Part shown: one piece after another, positions 41,930 through 51,338 of the stretch
How the letters are laid out: each line of letters opens with the position of its first letter
How positions within the stretch are numbered: position 1 is the first letter of the stretch
NCBI RefSeq assembly: GCF_900155965.1
Contig: NZ_FTMG01000005.1
Location: 225,849-289,848, forward strand
Reading direction: 5' to 3'
DNA from: Mucilaginibacter lappiensis
GTDB taxonomy: Bacteria > Bacteroidota > Bacteroidia > Sphingobacteriales > Sphingobacteriaceae
DNA length: 64,000 bases
The notes under the pieces: model-generated
What the model was told of the DNA's origin: nothing
Seen by the model: only the letters and a program-made list of their open reading frames with translations
The model's database searches: none
Made by a program: the position numbers and the translations under genes

Positions 41930-42760
41930 TTATAAATTGTAAAACAGTGTGGCATTTTTGCCCCAGAATAATTCCTGCTCCGTTGCAGAGAGCCCTGAGC
42001 AATAATTATTTATCACCTGCATGGTACCTTCATAACCGCCAGCCAGCAGGCAAACGGGCCAGTCGGAGCCAAACATGACCCGGTTGATGCCAAAAGCGTT
42101 GAACACGACATCCAGGTAAGGTGTAAAATCTTCGGGTTTCCATGATTTCCAGTCGGCTTCGGTCAGCATGCCCGATACTTTGCAATGTACATTAGGGTGT
42201 TTGGCTAAAGCGAGGATATCTTTTTGCCAGCTATGCATATTTTGATCTTTAATAGGCGGTTTGGCCAAATGATCAAGTACAAATTTTTGGTCAGGGAAAC
42301 CTCCGGCCAGTAATTCGGCATAAGGCAGATGTTCGGGGTATATCAGTATGTCATAAGTATAGCCGTACTTCTGCAGACTGGCAATCCCCTTTTGGAAACG
42401 GGGTTGCAGCATATACTGCTTGTCGGGCTCCGATTGTAAAATATGACGAAAGCCTTTTAGCTGATCAAACTGTTTAAAATATTCCAGCCGTTCCTCCAGA
42501 TTATCTGCTTTCAGATCAACCCAACCTACTACGCCTTTTACAAAAGGGTTAGCGGCGGCCATCTCCAGCAGAAATTGGGTTTCCTTTTCGGATTGATCGG
42601 CCTGAACGGCGACACAACCGTCGATGCCGTTTTGTTGTAGCACTGACAGCAGGTCGGCTGGTAAAAAGTCACGTTTGATCACCAGCATTTCATCGTTGAT
42701 CCAGCTATCACGAACCGGGTCAAATATCCAGAAATGCTGGTGCGCATCAATTTTAGGCAT
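41930..42760 (-). CDS. Amidohydrolase family lactonase, probable L-fuconolactonase
   Basis: 276 residues of the amidohydrolase-2 fold. It has the metal motif KIDAHQHFWIFDP (4-16), DGCVAVQADQSEKETQFLLE, GVVGWVDLKADNLEERL, GFRHILQ, FVLDHLAKPPI with the central histidine, NVHCKVSGM and FGSDWPVCLLAGGYE with the catalytic aspartate. This is the pattern of L-fuconolactonase and L-rhamnono-lactonase. It hydrolyses the sugar lactone to the acid. The gene start overlaps the FAH-family gene by 8 bp, and it is the last gene of a fucose-type operon. Confidence 0.88.
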   Translation of the reverse strand: MPKIDAHQHFWIFDPVRDSWINDEMLVIKRDFLPADLLSVLQQNGIDGCVAVQADQSEKETQFLLEMAAANPFVKGVVGWVDLKADNLEERLEYFKQFDQLKGFRHILQSEPDKQYMLQPRFQKGIASLQKYGYTYDILIYPEHLPYAELLAGGFPDQKFVLDHLAKPPIKDQNMHSWQKDILALAKHPNVHCKVSGMLTEADWKSWKPEDFTPYLDVVFNAFGINRVMFGSDWPVCLLAGGYEGTMQVINNYCSGLSATEQELFWGKNATLFYNL

Positions 42761-43598
42761 AAGCTACCACGTTTTGTTTTGATTCGCCTAGGCCATCGAT
42801 GCCCAATTCAACGACGTCGCCTGGTTTTAAATAAAACGGAGGTTTCATCCCCAGGCCAACACCGGCAGGTGTACCTGTCGAAATAATATCGCCGGGCAAC
42901 AGTGTCATGAACTGGCTGGTATAGGAAATTAAATGGGGCAGATTAAAAATAAAGTTAGAGGTCGTACCATCCTGTAGTATTTTACCATTCACTTTAAGCC
43001 ATAAACGCAGGTTATGCGGATCGGCAATTTCATCGGGCGTAGCCAAAAACGGACCAAGCGGCGCAAAGGTATCGCAACCTTTCCCTTTGTCCCAGGTACC
43101 GTTGCGTTCTAACTGGAACTCGCGTTCAGATACGTCGTTGTGCAACACATAACCGGCTACATAATTCATGGCATCAGCTTCATCAACATAGGATGCTTTT
43201 TTACCAATCACTACCGCCAGCTCTACTTCCCAATCGGTTTTTACCGAATTTTTCGGGATCACGATATTATCATTCGGGCCCACAATAGCGGTGGTGGCTT
43301 TCATAAATATCACCGGCTCTGGTGGTAGCGGCGCGTTGGTTTCCTTAGCATGATCGGCATAATTTAAACCGATACATACAATTTTTGACGGGCGCACTAT
43401 CGGGCTACCCAAACGTACACTATCCGCAACTTCGGGCAGTTGTTTATCTTTTATAAATGCAGCCAGACGGGCCACACCGTCGGTTTCAAAAAACTGTTCG
43501 GTGTAATCTTCGCCAAAGGCAGATACATCATATTTTTTATCGTTAAGGATCACTCCTGGCTTTTCTTGCCCAATTGCTCCAAATCGTATCAACTTCAT
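42753..43598 (-). CDS. Fumarylacetoacetate hydrolase family protein, probable 2,4-diketo-3-deoxy-L-fuconate hydrolase
   Basis: 281 residues from the ATG at 43598 (MKLIRFGAIGQEKPGVI); the longer reading from 43679 runs through repeat DNA. FAH-fold signatures are KIVCIGLNYADHAKETN, PVIFMKATTAIVGPNDNIVI, DWEVELAVVIGKKASYVDE, GYVLHNDVSEREFQLERNGT and PGDIISTGTPAGVGLGMKPP, with metal acidic residues in DWEVELA. In the oxidative L-fucose pathway this family splits the diketo acid into pyruvate and lactate. The neighbouring lactonase, SDR and dehydratase support that step. It could also act on the related L-rhamnose intermediate. Confidence 0.86.
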   Translation of the reverse strand: MKLIRFGAIGQEKPGVILNDKKYDVSAFGEDYTEQFFETDGVARLAAFIKDKQLPEVADSVRLGSPIVRPSKIVCIGLNYADHAKETNAPLPPEPVIFMKATTAIVGPNDNIVIPKNSVKTDWEVELAVVIGKKASYVDEADAMNYVAGYVLHNDVSEREFQLERNGTWDKGKGCDTFAPLGPFLATPDEIADPHNLRLWLKVNGKILQDGTTSNFIFNLPHLISYTSQFMTLLPGDIISTGTPAGVGLGMKPPFYLKPGDVVELGIDGLGESKQNVVAYA

Positions 43599-43615
43599 AT
43601 TGATTGTTTTTTTAT

Positions 43616-43695
43616 GTTTTACGTTATACGTCGTACGTTTTACGTTTCTTATTTTACGCAGTTGACTTATAACGTCCAACGTAAAACGTACAACC
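43616..43695. repeat. ACGTTTTACGT-type intergenic repeat
   Basis: Multiple overlapping words of the ACGTT(A/T)TACGT kind, with GTACGTTTTACGTT near the left and AACGTAAAACGTAC near the right, form an imperfect inverted repeat in the SDR-FAH gap. This is a common Bacteroidetes intergenic repeat that also created the false N-terminal extension of the FAH gene. Confidence 0.6.
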
Positions 43696-43698
43696 TCC

Positions 43699-44463
43699 TT
43701 AGTTATTCAGGGTGATAAATCCGCCATCAATAGGATAATCGGTACCGGTTATAAAACCTGCTTCGTCCGAGCAAAGGTATAAAGCTAGCGCTGCTACTTC
43801 TTCCGACCGGCCCATCCTGCCAATAGGCTGACTTTTGGATAATTTTTCAAATATCTCATCCTCTTTACCGGCGTAATTTTTGGCGATAAAGCCATCTACA
43901 AACGGTGTATGGATGCGTGCCGGCGAAATACAGTTGCACCTGATATTGTCATGCAGATAATCGCGCGCTACCGAAAGTGTCATGGCGTGTATGGCGCCTT
44001 TACTCATGGAGTAGGCAAACCGATCGGTAATACCCACGCTGGCTGCTATAGATGCGGTATTTAATATCACACCACCTCCATTGGCTTTTAACACCGGGAT
44101 CACCGCGAAAAGGCAATTGTAAGCGCCTTTTACATTCACATTAAATACACGTTCAAAATCTTCGGTACTGGTGTTATCGGCCTTGCCGATGTGGGCAATA
44201 CCTGCGTTGTTTATTAAAATATCAATTTTGCCTATTTTATTAAAAGTATCCACCACCTGCTGCTGACTGCTTACATCGCAGGCATAGCCGGTAGCTTTTC
44301 CGTTAGCTGCTTCAATTTCGCTTACGGTTTCGGCCGCGGCCTTGTCATTTAGTTCGATGATATGAACGTTAGCACCTTGCTGCGCAAACAATACCGACAT
44401 GGCCTTGCCTATACCGCTGCCCCCGCCTGTAATGACTACCGATTTATTGGTTAGTTTAAACAT
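43699..44463 (-). CDS. SDR family dehydrogenase of the fucose-type operon
   Basis: 254 residues, classical short-chain dehydrogenase. The cofactor site is VITGGGSGIGKAMSVLFAQQ, then YACDVSS, NNAGIAHIGKAD, a catalytic serine near LNTASIAAS, YSMSKGAIHAM (YxxxK) and the C-terminal GTDYPIDGGFITL. By place in the operon it is either L-fucose dehydrogenase or 2-keto-3-deoxy-L-fuconate 4-dehydrogenase. The second is favoured because it lies between the dehydratase and FAH genes. Only one SDR is present, so the other oxidation must be encoded elsewhere. Confidence 0.87.
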   Translation of the reverse strand: MFKLTNKSVVITGGGSGIGKAMSVLFAQQGANVHIIELNDKAAAETVSEIEAANGKATGYACDVSSQQQVVDTFNKIGKIDILINNAGIAHIGKADNTSTEDFERVFNVNVKGAYNCLFAVIPVLKANGGGVILNTASIAASVGITDRFAYSMSKGAIHAMTLSVARDYLHDNIRCNCISPARIHTPFVDGFIAKNYAGKEDEIFEKLSKSQPIGRMGRSEEVAALALYLCSDEAGFITGTDYPIDGGFITLNN

Positions 44464-44583
44464 AAGCCCCCTCTAAATCTCCCCCGGTAGGGGAGACTTT
44501 TTAATTTTATTGGTTATTTAAATAGTTTAGTTTCCATACTTTTAAAAGCCCTCCCTCCCGGGGAGGGTTTGGCTGGGGTGGGG
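44464..44583. repeat. CCCCTCTAAATCTCCCC-type intergenic repeat
   Basis: Contains CCCCCTCTAAATCTCCCCC, GGTAGGGGAGACTTTTTAA and CCCTCCCTCCCGGGGAGGG followed by TTTGGCTGGGGTGGGG. It is related to the interior of the MITE at 37433-37610 but lacks that element's terminal CAATGTCATTAAGTTAAG sequences. It interrupts the operon without an obvious terminator. Confidence 0.6.
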
Positions 44584-46245
44584 TTACAACGACACCCCTC
44601 TTTTCCAGGGTATAAAATCATCCTGGCCCAGTTTTACCGATTTGGGTTCAACCTCGCCGCTGGCCAATTGGATCACATAATTTAATATGCGTTCACCTGC
44701 CTGCTGAATGGTTTCATCACCCTCGATGATCGTTCCGCAGTTAATATCGATAATATCCGGCATACGTTCAAACATAGCCGTATTAGTTGATAATTTAACT
44801 ACCGGGGTAATAGGATTTCCTGTAGGCGTACCCAAACCAGTAGTAAACAATACGATATTGGCGCCCGAACCTACCTCGGCAGTAGTGCTTTCCACATCGC
44901 TGCCCGGAGTACATAACAGGTTTAAACCGGGTTTGGTTACTTTTTCCGGGTAATCCAATACGGCCGCTACCGGTGATGTACCGCCTTTTTTTGCCGCTCC
45001 TGCCGATTTAATGGCATCGGTGATCAAACCATCGCGAATGTTTCCGGGTGATGGGTTGGCGTAAAAACCAGAACCATCTGCCTCGGCACGGGCGTTGTAA
45101 GTGGTCATCAGCTGCATAAAACGGTTGGCCGTTTCTTCATCCACACAACGGTCGCTCAGTTCCTGCTCCACGCCGCAAAGTTCCGGGAACTCGGCTAATA
45201 TCACCGAACCGCCCATGGTTACCAGCAGATCGGACACATAACCCAATGCGGGGTTTGCCGAAATACCCGAAAACCCATCAGAACCACCACATTCCATACC
45301 AATACACAATTTGGATAATGGCGCGGGCTGGCGTTGATTTTGATTAGCCTGTACCAAACCGGCAAAAGTTTGCTTGAGCGCTTGTTTCAGCAGCTCGCTT
45401 TCGGTGCCTACTTTTTGCTGCTCCAGCACCACCATAGGTTTGTTGAAGTTGGGATCGCGTTTGGCAATCTCGGCCTGCAAAATACTTACCTGCGCATGCT
45501 GGCAACCCAGACTTAAAACCGTTGCGCCGGCCACATTGGGATGGGTAATATATCCGGCTATCAGCCCGCATAGCGCATCCGAATCGTCCTTGGTACCTCC
45601 GCAGCCCATGCTATGATTCAGAAATTTAATCCCGTCGATATTTTTGAACAGTCGTTTGGAATCCGCTTTTTCTGCCGATGCCTGGATATCAGCATTCAAT
45701 ATTTCCTCAACAGATTTACCCGCCTGGTAAAGCTCCATCAGCTGCTCTACATCACCCTCATAACTTTTAGCTTTTTTGTAGCCCAGTTTATCAACCAGGG
45801 CCTCTTTTAATACATTGATGTTGCGGTTTTCGCAAAATACCAACGGCACCACTATCCAGTAGTTGGCGGTACCTACAGAGCCATCGGCCCGGTGGTAACC
45901 ATTAAAAGTTTTACTGTCAAAACTACGGGTATCGGGTTGGTGCCAGTTTAATTTACGCTCGCCCAGACGAAAGCCATCTGATGCATGATGCACATTTTGT
46001 GTGCTCAGCAAGCCACCTTGGGGTATGGTGCTGGTGGTTTTACCCACCAGTACGCCATACATATAAATTTCCTGACCGGTTTTTAATTCATTGATCGCGA
46101 ATTTATGTTTCGCGGCAATACGATCGGCTAAAGTAAAGGTATTACCCTCAAAATTAATCTCTGTTCCCTGCTCCAGGTTTTGCAGGGCTACCAGCACATT
46201 ATCATGCGGGTGTATCCTTAAAAATGTTTCTTTTTGTATTGACAT
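44584..46245 (-). CDS. UxaA family sugar-acid dehydratase (altronate dehydratase type)
   Basis: 553 residues. The N-terminal SAF-like domain (about 1-90, LRIHPHDNVLVALQNLEQGT) is followed by the UxaA catalytic part: GYHRADGSVGTANYWIVVPL, NHSMGCGGTKDDSDALCGL, LSLGCQHAQVS, CIGMECGGSDGFSGISANPA, LAEFPELCGVEQ, SPGNIRDGLITDAIKSAG, LCTPGSDVESTTAEVGSGAN and LFTTGLGTPTGNPI. The cysteines in MGCGG, LGCQH and ECGGSD fit the metal or Fe-S site of this family. In this operon it probably dehydrates L-fuconate to 2-keto-3-deoxy-L-fuconate, a job done in Xanthomonas by an enolase-superfamily enzyme. Altronate remains an alternative. Confidence 0.88.
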   Translation of the reverse strand: MSIQKETFLRIHPHDNVLVALQNLEQGTEINFEGNTFTLADRIAAKHKFAINELKTGQEIYMYGVLVGKTTSTIPQGGLLSTQNVHHASDGFRLGERKLNWHQPDTRSFDSKTFNGYHRADGSVGTANYWIVVPLVFCENRNINVLKEALVDKLGYKKAKSYEGDVEQLMELYQAGKSVEEILNADIQASAEKADSKRLFKNIDGIKFLNHSMGCGGTKDDSDALCGLIAGYITHPNVAGATVLSLGCQHAQVSILQAEIAKRDPNFNKPMVVLEQQKVGTESELLKQALKQTFAGLVQANQNQRQPAPLSKLCIGMECGGSDGFSGISANPALGYVSDLLVTMGGSVILAEFPELCGVEQELSDRCVDEETANRFMQLMTTYNARAEADGSGFYANPSPGNIRDGLITDAIKSAGAAKKGGTSPVAAVLDYPEKVTKPGLNLLCTPGSDVESTTAEVGSGANIVLFTTGLGTPTGNPITPVVKLSTNTAMFERMPDIIDINCGTIIEGDETIQQAGERILNYVIQLASGEVEPKSVKLGQDDFIPWKRGVSL

Positions 46246-46286
46246 TATTTAAAAGTCCTTAATCCTTTTATCTATATTCTTTGATC

Positions 46287-47636
46287 CTAATTCAAGGTCA
46301 ATTCAATTACAGGTATTTCGTAATTTGGTTTTTTAACAGGCAGGGTTAATTCTACATCCTGACCTGCGGTTTTGCTTAAAAGCTCTGAATGGTCATTTAA
46401 AAACTGCGCGTATTTAATTTTGCCGTTATAGCCTGGTAAGGTTAATTTACCATCTTTAGGATAATCAAACAAATGCACATATAAACGTCCGTTTACTTTA
46501 TTATACGTTAGTTTGGTACCTTCTGGTATCTTATAGCTATCGGGTGCAAAAGTACAGTTATAAATAGACTGATTGTTGGCGTGCATCCAGTGGCTCAGGC
46601 TATCCAGCGCGTTGGTTGCGCGGTAATCAAACTCACCACGGGCGGTTGGGCCTACATTTAATATCAGGTTACCACCGTTGCTGGTTGAAGTAATTAACAG
46701 GTCAAGCAGCTGGCGGTGTGTTTTCCAGGTATTTTCGTCGCGGTAATAACCCCATGAGCCTGAAAAAGTTTGGCAGGTTTCCCAGGTTTTACCACGGTAT
46801 TTCGCCAGTTCGGCAGTACTCACCTGCTCAGGAGTTTCAAAATCGGCGCCGTCTTTATATTCTTCCAGGTTCAGGCGGTTATCTACAATGATACCTGGCT
46901 GTAATTTGCGGATCAGTTTTAACAGTTCCACAGAACCCCATTCATCTTTACCTTTTCCGTGACCATCCTTACGCGGGAACGAAAAATCAAGCCAAAGGAT
47001 ATCAATTTTACCATATTTGGTTAATAGTTCGGTGATCTGGTTACGCATGTACTGGCGATATTTGGCCATGTCGCGGTTCTTGTTTAAAGCGGCATAAGAG
47101 GCGTCGCTTTTATCTTTTGGCGATTGTGGGTGAATCTCATCAATAGTATAATCCGGATGGTGCCAATCAAGCAGGGAATAATAAAAACCTACTTTAAGGC
47201 CTTGCGCGCGGAAGGCATCTACATACTCACGCACGAGGTCGCGTTTGGCTTGGGTGTTGGGCGCTTTGTAATCGGTAAATTTAGAGTCGAACAAGCAAAA
47301 ACCTTCATGATGTTTAGTAGTCAACACCGCGTATTTCATTCCTGCCGCTTTGGCTTGTTTAGCCCATTTTTGAGGATCGAACAGGTCGGGATTAAACTGA
47401 TCGAAATATTTTTGGTAGCCCGCGTTATCAATCTTTTCATTATGCTTTACCCATTCGTGCCTGGCCGCGCCCGAATACAGTCCCCAGTGAATAAACATCC
47501 CGAAACGGTCATCCGTCCACCATTCCATACGTTTTTGTTTCTGGGCATCGGTCTCCGTGCCGATCATTTTTTGTGCAAATACCGGTGAGAGGGTCAGGAG
47601 CACCAGCGCAAATAGCAATTGAGTTCTTTTAAACAT
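46287..47636 (-). CDS. GH29 alpha-L-fucosidase, secreted
   Basis: 449 residues. Signal peptide to about SPVFAQ. The catalytic barrel has WWTDDRFGMFIHWGLYSGAA, YAVLTTKHHEGFCLFDSKFT, GLKVGFYYSLLDWHHPDY and the nucleophile D217 in KIDILWLDFSF. SNGGNLILNVGPTARGEFD is the family's late motif. It lacks a long C-terminal binding domain, giving the short form of the family. It cleaves terminal alpha-L-fucose from glycans in the periplasm or outside. It sits between the mutarotase and dehydratase genes of the fucose operon (gaps of 21 and 41 bp). Confidence 0.95.
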   Translation of the reverse strand: MFKRTQLLFALVLLTLSPVFAQKMIGTETDAQKQKRMEWWTDDRFGMFIHWGLYSGAARHEWVKHNEKIDNAGYQKYFDQFNPDLFDPQKWAKQAKAAGMKYAVLTTKHHEGFCLFDSKFTDYKAPNTQAKRDLVREYVDAFRAQGLKVGFYYSLLDWHHPDYTIDEIHPQSPKDKSDASYAALNKNRDMAKYRQYMRNQITELLTKYGKIDILWLDFSFPRKDGHGKGKDEWGSVELLKLIRKLQPGIIVDNRLNLEEYKDGADFETPEQVSTAELAKYRGKTWETCQTFSGSWGYYRDENTWKTHRQLLDLLITSTSNGGNLILNVGPTARGEFDYRATNALDSLSHWMHANNQSIYNCTFAPDSYKIPEGTKLTYNKVNGRLYVHLFDYPKDGKLTLPGYNGKIKYAQFLNDHSELLSKTAGQDVELTLPVKKPNYEIPVIELTLN

Positions 47637-47657
47637 AATTTATTGAGTTGAATTGGT

Positions 47658-47990
47658 TTACAAGGCAAATATTTTATCCATCAAAACCCACTTTTCGCCC
47701 TTCACTGCTCCCTTTACCGGTTGCTGATATTTCCACATAAGGGTTTCCCATTTCTGTACTTTTACATTCGCAGCATCTGCGGCTGCTTTCTTTTCAAAAC
47801 TGAAGCTATCATCGGTTTCCATGATCATAAATAAACGCACATCAAAACGATAGATCTCCATATTGGTAATACCAGAATCAATGATACTTTTACGGATCTC
47901 GGGCCAGATGGCCTCGTGGTATTTTTCGTACCCGGCAATCAGGGCATCGTCATCAACCAAATCAAGTGTTAAGCAATATCTGTGGGCCAT
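47658..47990 (-). CDS. RhaM/FucM-type sugar mutarotase
   Basis: About 110 residues from the ATG at 47990 (MAHRYCLTLDLVDDDALI); an upstream ATG at 48026 would add 12. It has the small ferredoxin-like mutarotase pattern of the L-rhamnose mutarotase group: YCLTLDLVDDDALIAGYEKY, HEAIWPEIRKSIIDSGITNM, EIYRFDVRLFMIMETDDSF and the terminal MDKIF. It interconverts sugar anomers so that released L-fucose or L-rhamnose reaches the dehydrogenase. It is the first gene of the operon that continues into GH29. Confidence 0.87.
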   Translation of the reverse strand: MAHRYCLTLDLVDDDALIAGYEKYHEAIWPEIRKSIIDSGITNMEIYRFDVRLFMIMETDDSFSFEKKAAADAANVKVQKWETLMWKYQQPVKGAVKGEKWVLMDKIFAL

Positions 47991-48156
47991 AGCTATTTTA
48001 TAAAGCTGGTTACATTGGTAATACAAAGAAATAAGGTTTGGCTTTAAATAGTTATCCCGAAATCATCAAAGTGTTAAGCTTTTTTGGCATGGGTTATAGG
48101 AGTAAGGATTTTGGGAGCAAGGATTAAGGACAAAGGATAGTAAGACTGATTAGTTC

Positions 48157-48236
48157 CCTCCCCACGGGAGGGGTGCGGTTGGCATGTGCACAAAAGCAGG
48201 TAGGGAATCGCACTGGCCATTGCTTTTGAAAATCAA
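48157..48236 (+). repeat. GGGAGGGGT/CCCCTTCC repeat (copy R3, shortened)
   Basis: Begins CCACGGGAGGGGTGCGG and then jumps to AGGGAATCGCACTGGCC and TTGCTTTTGAAAATCA, missing the middle of copies R1 and R2. Confidence 0.6.
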
Positions 48237-48248
48237 TCGCGCGTTAAA

Positions 48249-48773
48249 CTACTTCTCTCTTATCCGCTTCCAATAAATCATAGTAGCGGTTAACCCTCCA
48301 TGGGGTTTCAAGGCATAATCCGGAATGATGCCGGTTAAATTGAAACTTTGCTTTTCATATAGCCCGGAGGCACCTTCCTCCTGCGCGGTGTCAAGCACTA
48401 GCAGGCTGCGATTATGTTCTATGGCCAGTTGTTCGGCGGCTTGTAATAGGGCTTTGGCTATTCCCCTACTCCGGTAACTGATGCGGGTCATCATTTTGGC
48501 TATTTCGGCACGGTGTGGTTGGTTGGGCGGCAGGCTGAGTAATAATGTCACAGTGGCTACCAGTTCATCGTCATCAAAAGCTCCCAACACAATACGCTCT
48601 CCACGATCAGCGGCGGCTAAAGAGCTTGTCCAAAAGTTATTGGCTTCGGCTAAAGTTAAAGGGTGCATAAAACCAACTGAACCGCCATTTGCTACAACTT
48701 CAACCAGTATGGTGCTCAGCGCGGTAAGCGTTTCAGGCGTATTGTTTAATGGTTTAATTTTTATTTCGGACAT
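48249..48773 (-). CDS. GNAT family N-acetyltransferase
   Basis: 174 residues. GNAT fold: an N-terminal strand IKIKPLNNTPETLTALSTIL, LVATVTLLLSLPPNQPHRAE, the acetyl-CoA loop MMTRISYRSRGIAKALLQAA (RxxGxA) and the last strands LLVLDTAQEEGASGLYEKQS followed by FNLTGIIPDYAL. Cytosolic. Substrate unknown; it stands alone between the repeat R3 and the permease gene. Confidence 0.88.
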   Translation of the reverse strand: MSEIKIKPLNNTPETLTALSTILVEVVANGGSVGFMHPLTLAEANNFWTSSLAAADRGERIVLGAFDDDELVATVTLLLSLPPNQPHRAEIAKMMTRISYRSRGIAKALLQAAEQLAIEHNRSLLVLDTAQEEGASGLYEKQSFNLTGIIPDYALKPHGGLTATMIYWKRIREK

Positions 48774-48830
48774 AGCTTTCTGCTTAACGTGCCAGGTAAA
48801 GTTCTCTCCTTTGGAGAGGATTAGGTGAGG

Positions 48831-51251
48831 CTATTCATTCCTCAATGAGGACGTAGGATTAGTAAGCGCCGCCCTGAACGTGAGATAAAAAGTGGTGCCT
48901 ATGGCTATAACCACCAGCGCCAATATGGGCAATGCAAACTGCCACCAGGTAAGTGCCACTTTAAATGCATAGTGATTAAGCCACTGGTTGATAAAAATAT
49001 AGGCCACCGGCAAAGCAAAAAGGCTTGATACCAGTATCAATTTCACCACATCCCATGTAAGCAGCGAAATAATGCTTTGTACCGATGCACCTAAAACTTT
49101 ACGAACGCCTATCTCTTTGGTACGACGCGCAGCCGAGTATGCGGTTAAGCCAAATAGACCAATACAGGCAATAAATATAGCCAATGATGAAAACAGCGTA
49201 AACACATGACCAAACTGGGTTTCCTGATTATACTGACGATTGTAAAAATCATCCAGGAAAAAGAAATCAAATGACGATTCCGGGAAATTATCATTCCAGG
49301 TGCTCCTGATGTTATTCACCATTTGTAGCATGTTGTTCTGACTCACTTTAACTGAAAAATAATCGGCAGGTATCCATGACAGGGCTGGGTCCATAAACAA
49401 TATCACCGGGGTATACTTTTGTTGCAGCGATTGCTGATGATAATCTTTAATGACACCGATCACTTCGTTGGGATGTTTGTCGACTGTTTCAAGCCATACT
49501 TTTTTTCCAACAGCATCTTCCGGCGAACTAAAACCAAACTGTTTTACTGCCGATTCATTGAGGACTACTCCGATGGAATCCGCCGGACGCGAACGGTCAA
49601 ATGCCCTGCCTGCAATCAGCTGCATACCGTACGCCTGCATAAAATCATGATCAACCTTGAGCATTTCATAGGTGCGTTCCTCAGATTTTGGCGCACCGAA
49701 ACGCCTGTTGGCCAAAAACTCACGCACTTCCCTACCTGGTACAGCGCCCGAAAGCGTAACCGCCTTTACACCAGAGAAACTCAGTAATGTATTTTTAAAA
49801 CTATTGATCTTTTGAGCGTAGTTACTGGTATTTACCGGCGTTTTAATTACGATGGTTTGGTTAATATTTACACCCGTATTTTGGCCGCTCATGTAAACAA
49901 TCTGCCTGTAAACCGCAAAAGTACCGGCAATAAGCAGTACCGATGCCATAAACTGAAAGGCCACCATTCCCCGGCGCAGCAATATCCCGCTTTTTGAAAA
50001 CGCGAACCTCCCCTTCAATACCACGATAGGTTTTAACCGCGCCAATACCATAGCCGGGTAAATACCTGATATTAAAATACTACCTAAAAACACCGCGCTT
50101 ACTTTTATTAACAGGGCGCTGTTAAACAGCAACCCATAAGTGTTGCTGTCATACAAGTAATGCGACAATCCGTAACGAGCACCTAATACCATTACAAAGC
50201 TCAACAACAAGGCTGTTATGTTAATGATGAATGATTCCATCAAAAACTGTAGGATAAGTTGTGAAACATGCGCCCCGCTTACTTTACGGATACCTACTTC
50301 CCGGGCACGATCAACCGATTTGGTGGTTGCCAGGTTAATATAGTTGATGCAGGCTATCACCAGGATGATGAAGGCTATTATATTTAAAAAATTAACCGCG
50401 AAACGGTTACCTTTTACCTCTATTTCATAAGGCTTGGCCGGGTTTAAATGAATATCGGTAAGTGGTATCAGTTTTACGGCCCACTTCAATTCTTTTAATG
50501 ATGGACCTGTTTTATATCGCTCAGCCAGGGCAGGAAATTTAGCTTCGACCGATTGAATGGTAGCGCCCGGGTTTAATTTTACAAAAGTGTAGCTTTCATG
50601 CTGGTACCAAAAATTTTGGACAAACTTAGATGAAGTTGCCCAGGACATGAGGAAGCTAAACTGCATAGTTGAATTAGCCGGAATATCTTTAAACACGCCG
50701 GTAACCATGCAATGATACTTATCGCCAAGCGTGCTTACATCCAGAAATTTACCCATCGCATCGGCATTGCCAAAATATTTTTTTGCTGCCGATTGTGATA
50801 TAACTATAGTGTTTACTTCTTTAAGTGCCGTTAATGGGTCGCCTTTTACCAATGGATAGGCAAAAAAACTAAAGAAGTTACTATCAGCAAAGCAAACATG
50901 TTCTTCCCGATATTTGGTGTTATTATATTTTACAACCCGCTCAGAATTGGCCCAGCTAATGCGGGCATAGGAAGCAATCTCGGGGAAATTGGCTTTCATA
51001 GCCGGGGCATATCCATTGGTACTGGTTGGCCAGCTATCGGTAAGCTCATGCCCCCGGTAAAACTGACTTTCAACACGATAGATATGAGGCGCATCGGGAT
51101 GTAGGCGATCAAAGCTTTTTTCAAAATTCACAAAAGCCGTGATGAGTATGAACGCCGCCATACCCAACGCCAAACCGGTTACATTAATAAAAGTATATAT
51201 TTTGTTTTTTACCAGATTGCGGTAGGTAACCAATAGAATATTACGAATCAT
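48831..51251 (-). CDS. MacB/FtsX-type ABC transporter permease
   Basis: 806 residues. An N-terminal membrane span (NVTGLALGMAAFILITAFV) is followed by a periplasmic MacB_PCD domain (about 40-285). Two FtsX cores follow, at 290-415 (FLNIIAFIILVIACINYINL with ATTKSVDRAREVGIRKVSGA) and 680-806 (LFSSLAIFIACIGLFGLTAY with SAARRTKEIGVRKVLGASV), and a second MacB_PCD lies between. The repeated KEIGVRKVxGA motifs are typical of Bacteroidetes eight-span permeases that partner with a separate ATPase, absent from the window. A role in export of toxic compounds or envelope stress is usual for the family; not determined here. Confidence 0.92.
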   Translation of the reverse strand: MIRNILLVTYRNLVKNKIYTFINVTGLALGMAAFILITAFVNFEKSFDRLHPDAPHIYRVESQFYRGHELTDSWPTSTNGYAPAMKANFPEIASYARISWANSERVVKYNNTKYREEHVCFADSNFFSFFAYPLVKGDPLTALKEVNTIVISQSAAKKYFGNADAMGKFLDVSTLGDKYHCMVTGVFKDIPANSTMQFSFLMSWATSSKFVQNFWYQHESYTFVKLNPGATIQSVEAKFPALAERYKTGPSLKELKWAVKLIPLTDIHLNPAKPYEIEVKGNRFAVNFLNIIAFIILVIACINYINLATTKSVDRAREVGIRKVSGAHVSQLILQFLMESFIINITALLLSFVMVLGARYGLSHYLYDSNTYGLLFNSALLIKVSAVFLGSILISGIYPAMVLARLKPIVVLKGRFAFSKSGILLRRGMVAFQFMASVLLIAGTFAVYRQIVYMSGQNTGVNINQTIVIKTPVNTSNYAQKINSFKNTLLSFSGVKAVTLSGAVPGREVREFLANRRFGAPKSEERTYEMLKVDHDFMQAYGMQLIAGRAFDRSRPADSIGVVLNESAVKQFGFSSPEDAVGKKVWLETVDKHPNEVIGVIKDYHQQSLQQKYTPVILFMDPALSWIPADYFSVKVSQNNMLQMVNNIRSTWNDNFPESSFDFFFLDDFYNRQYNQETQFGHVFTLFSSLAIFIACIGLFGLTAYSAARRTKEIGVRKVLGASVQSIISLLTWDVVKLILVSSLFALPVAYIFINQWLNHYAFKVALTWWQFALPILALVVIAIGTTFYLTFRAALTNPTSSLRNE

Positions 51252-51338
51252 AATTTGAAAAGGTTGGAGGCTAAATATAAGGATAATTGCCTATTTATCA
51301 AGCCGCCGCTACACCAATTCAGGAGAAATTACCTTTGT

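Noticed and set aside
43599..43679. N-terminal extension of the FAH-family gene
   Set aside because: The extra 27 codons translate the ACGTTTTACGT repeat; the family N-terminus starts at MKLIRFG.
43616..43695. Possible CRISPR or tandem repeat array
   Set aside because: The words overlap and are imperfect, with no regular spacers; this is a dispersed intergenic repeat.
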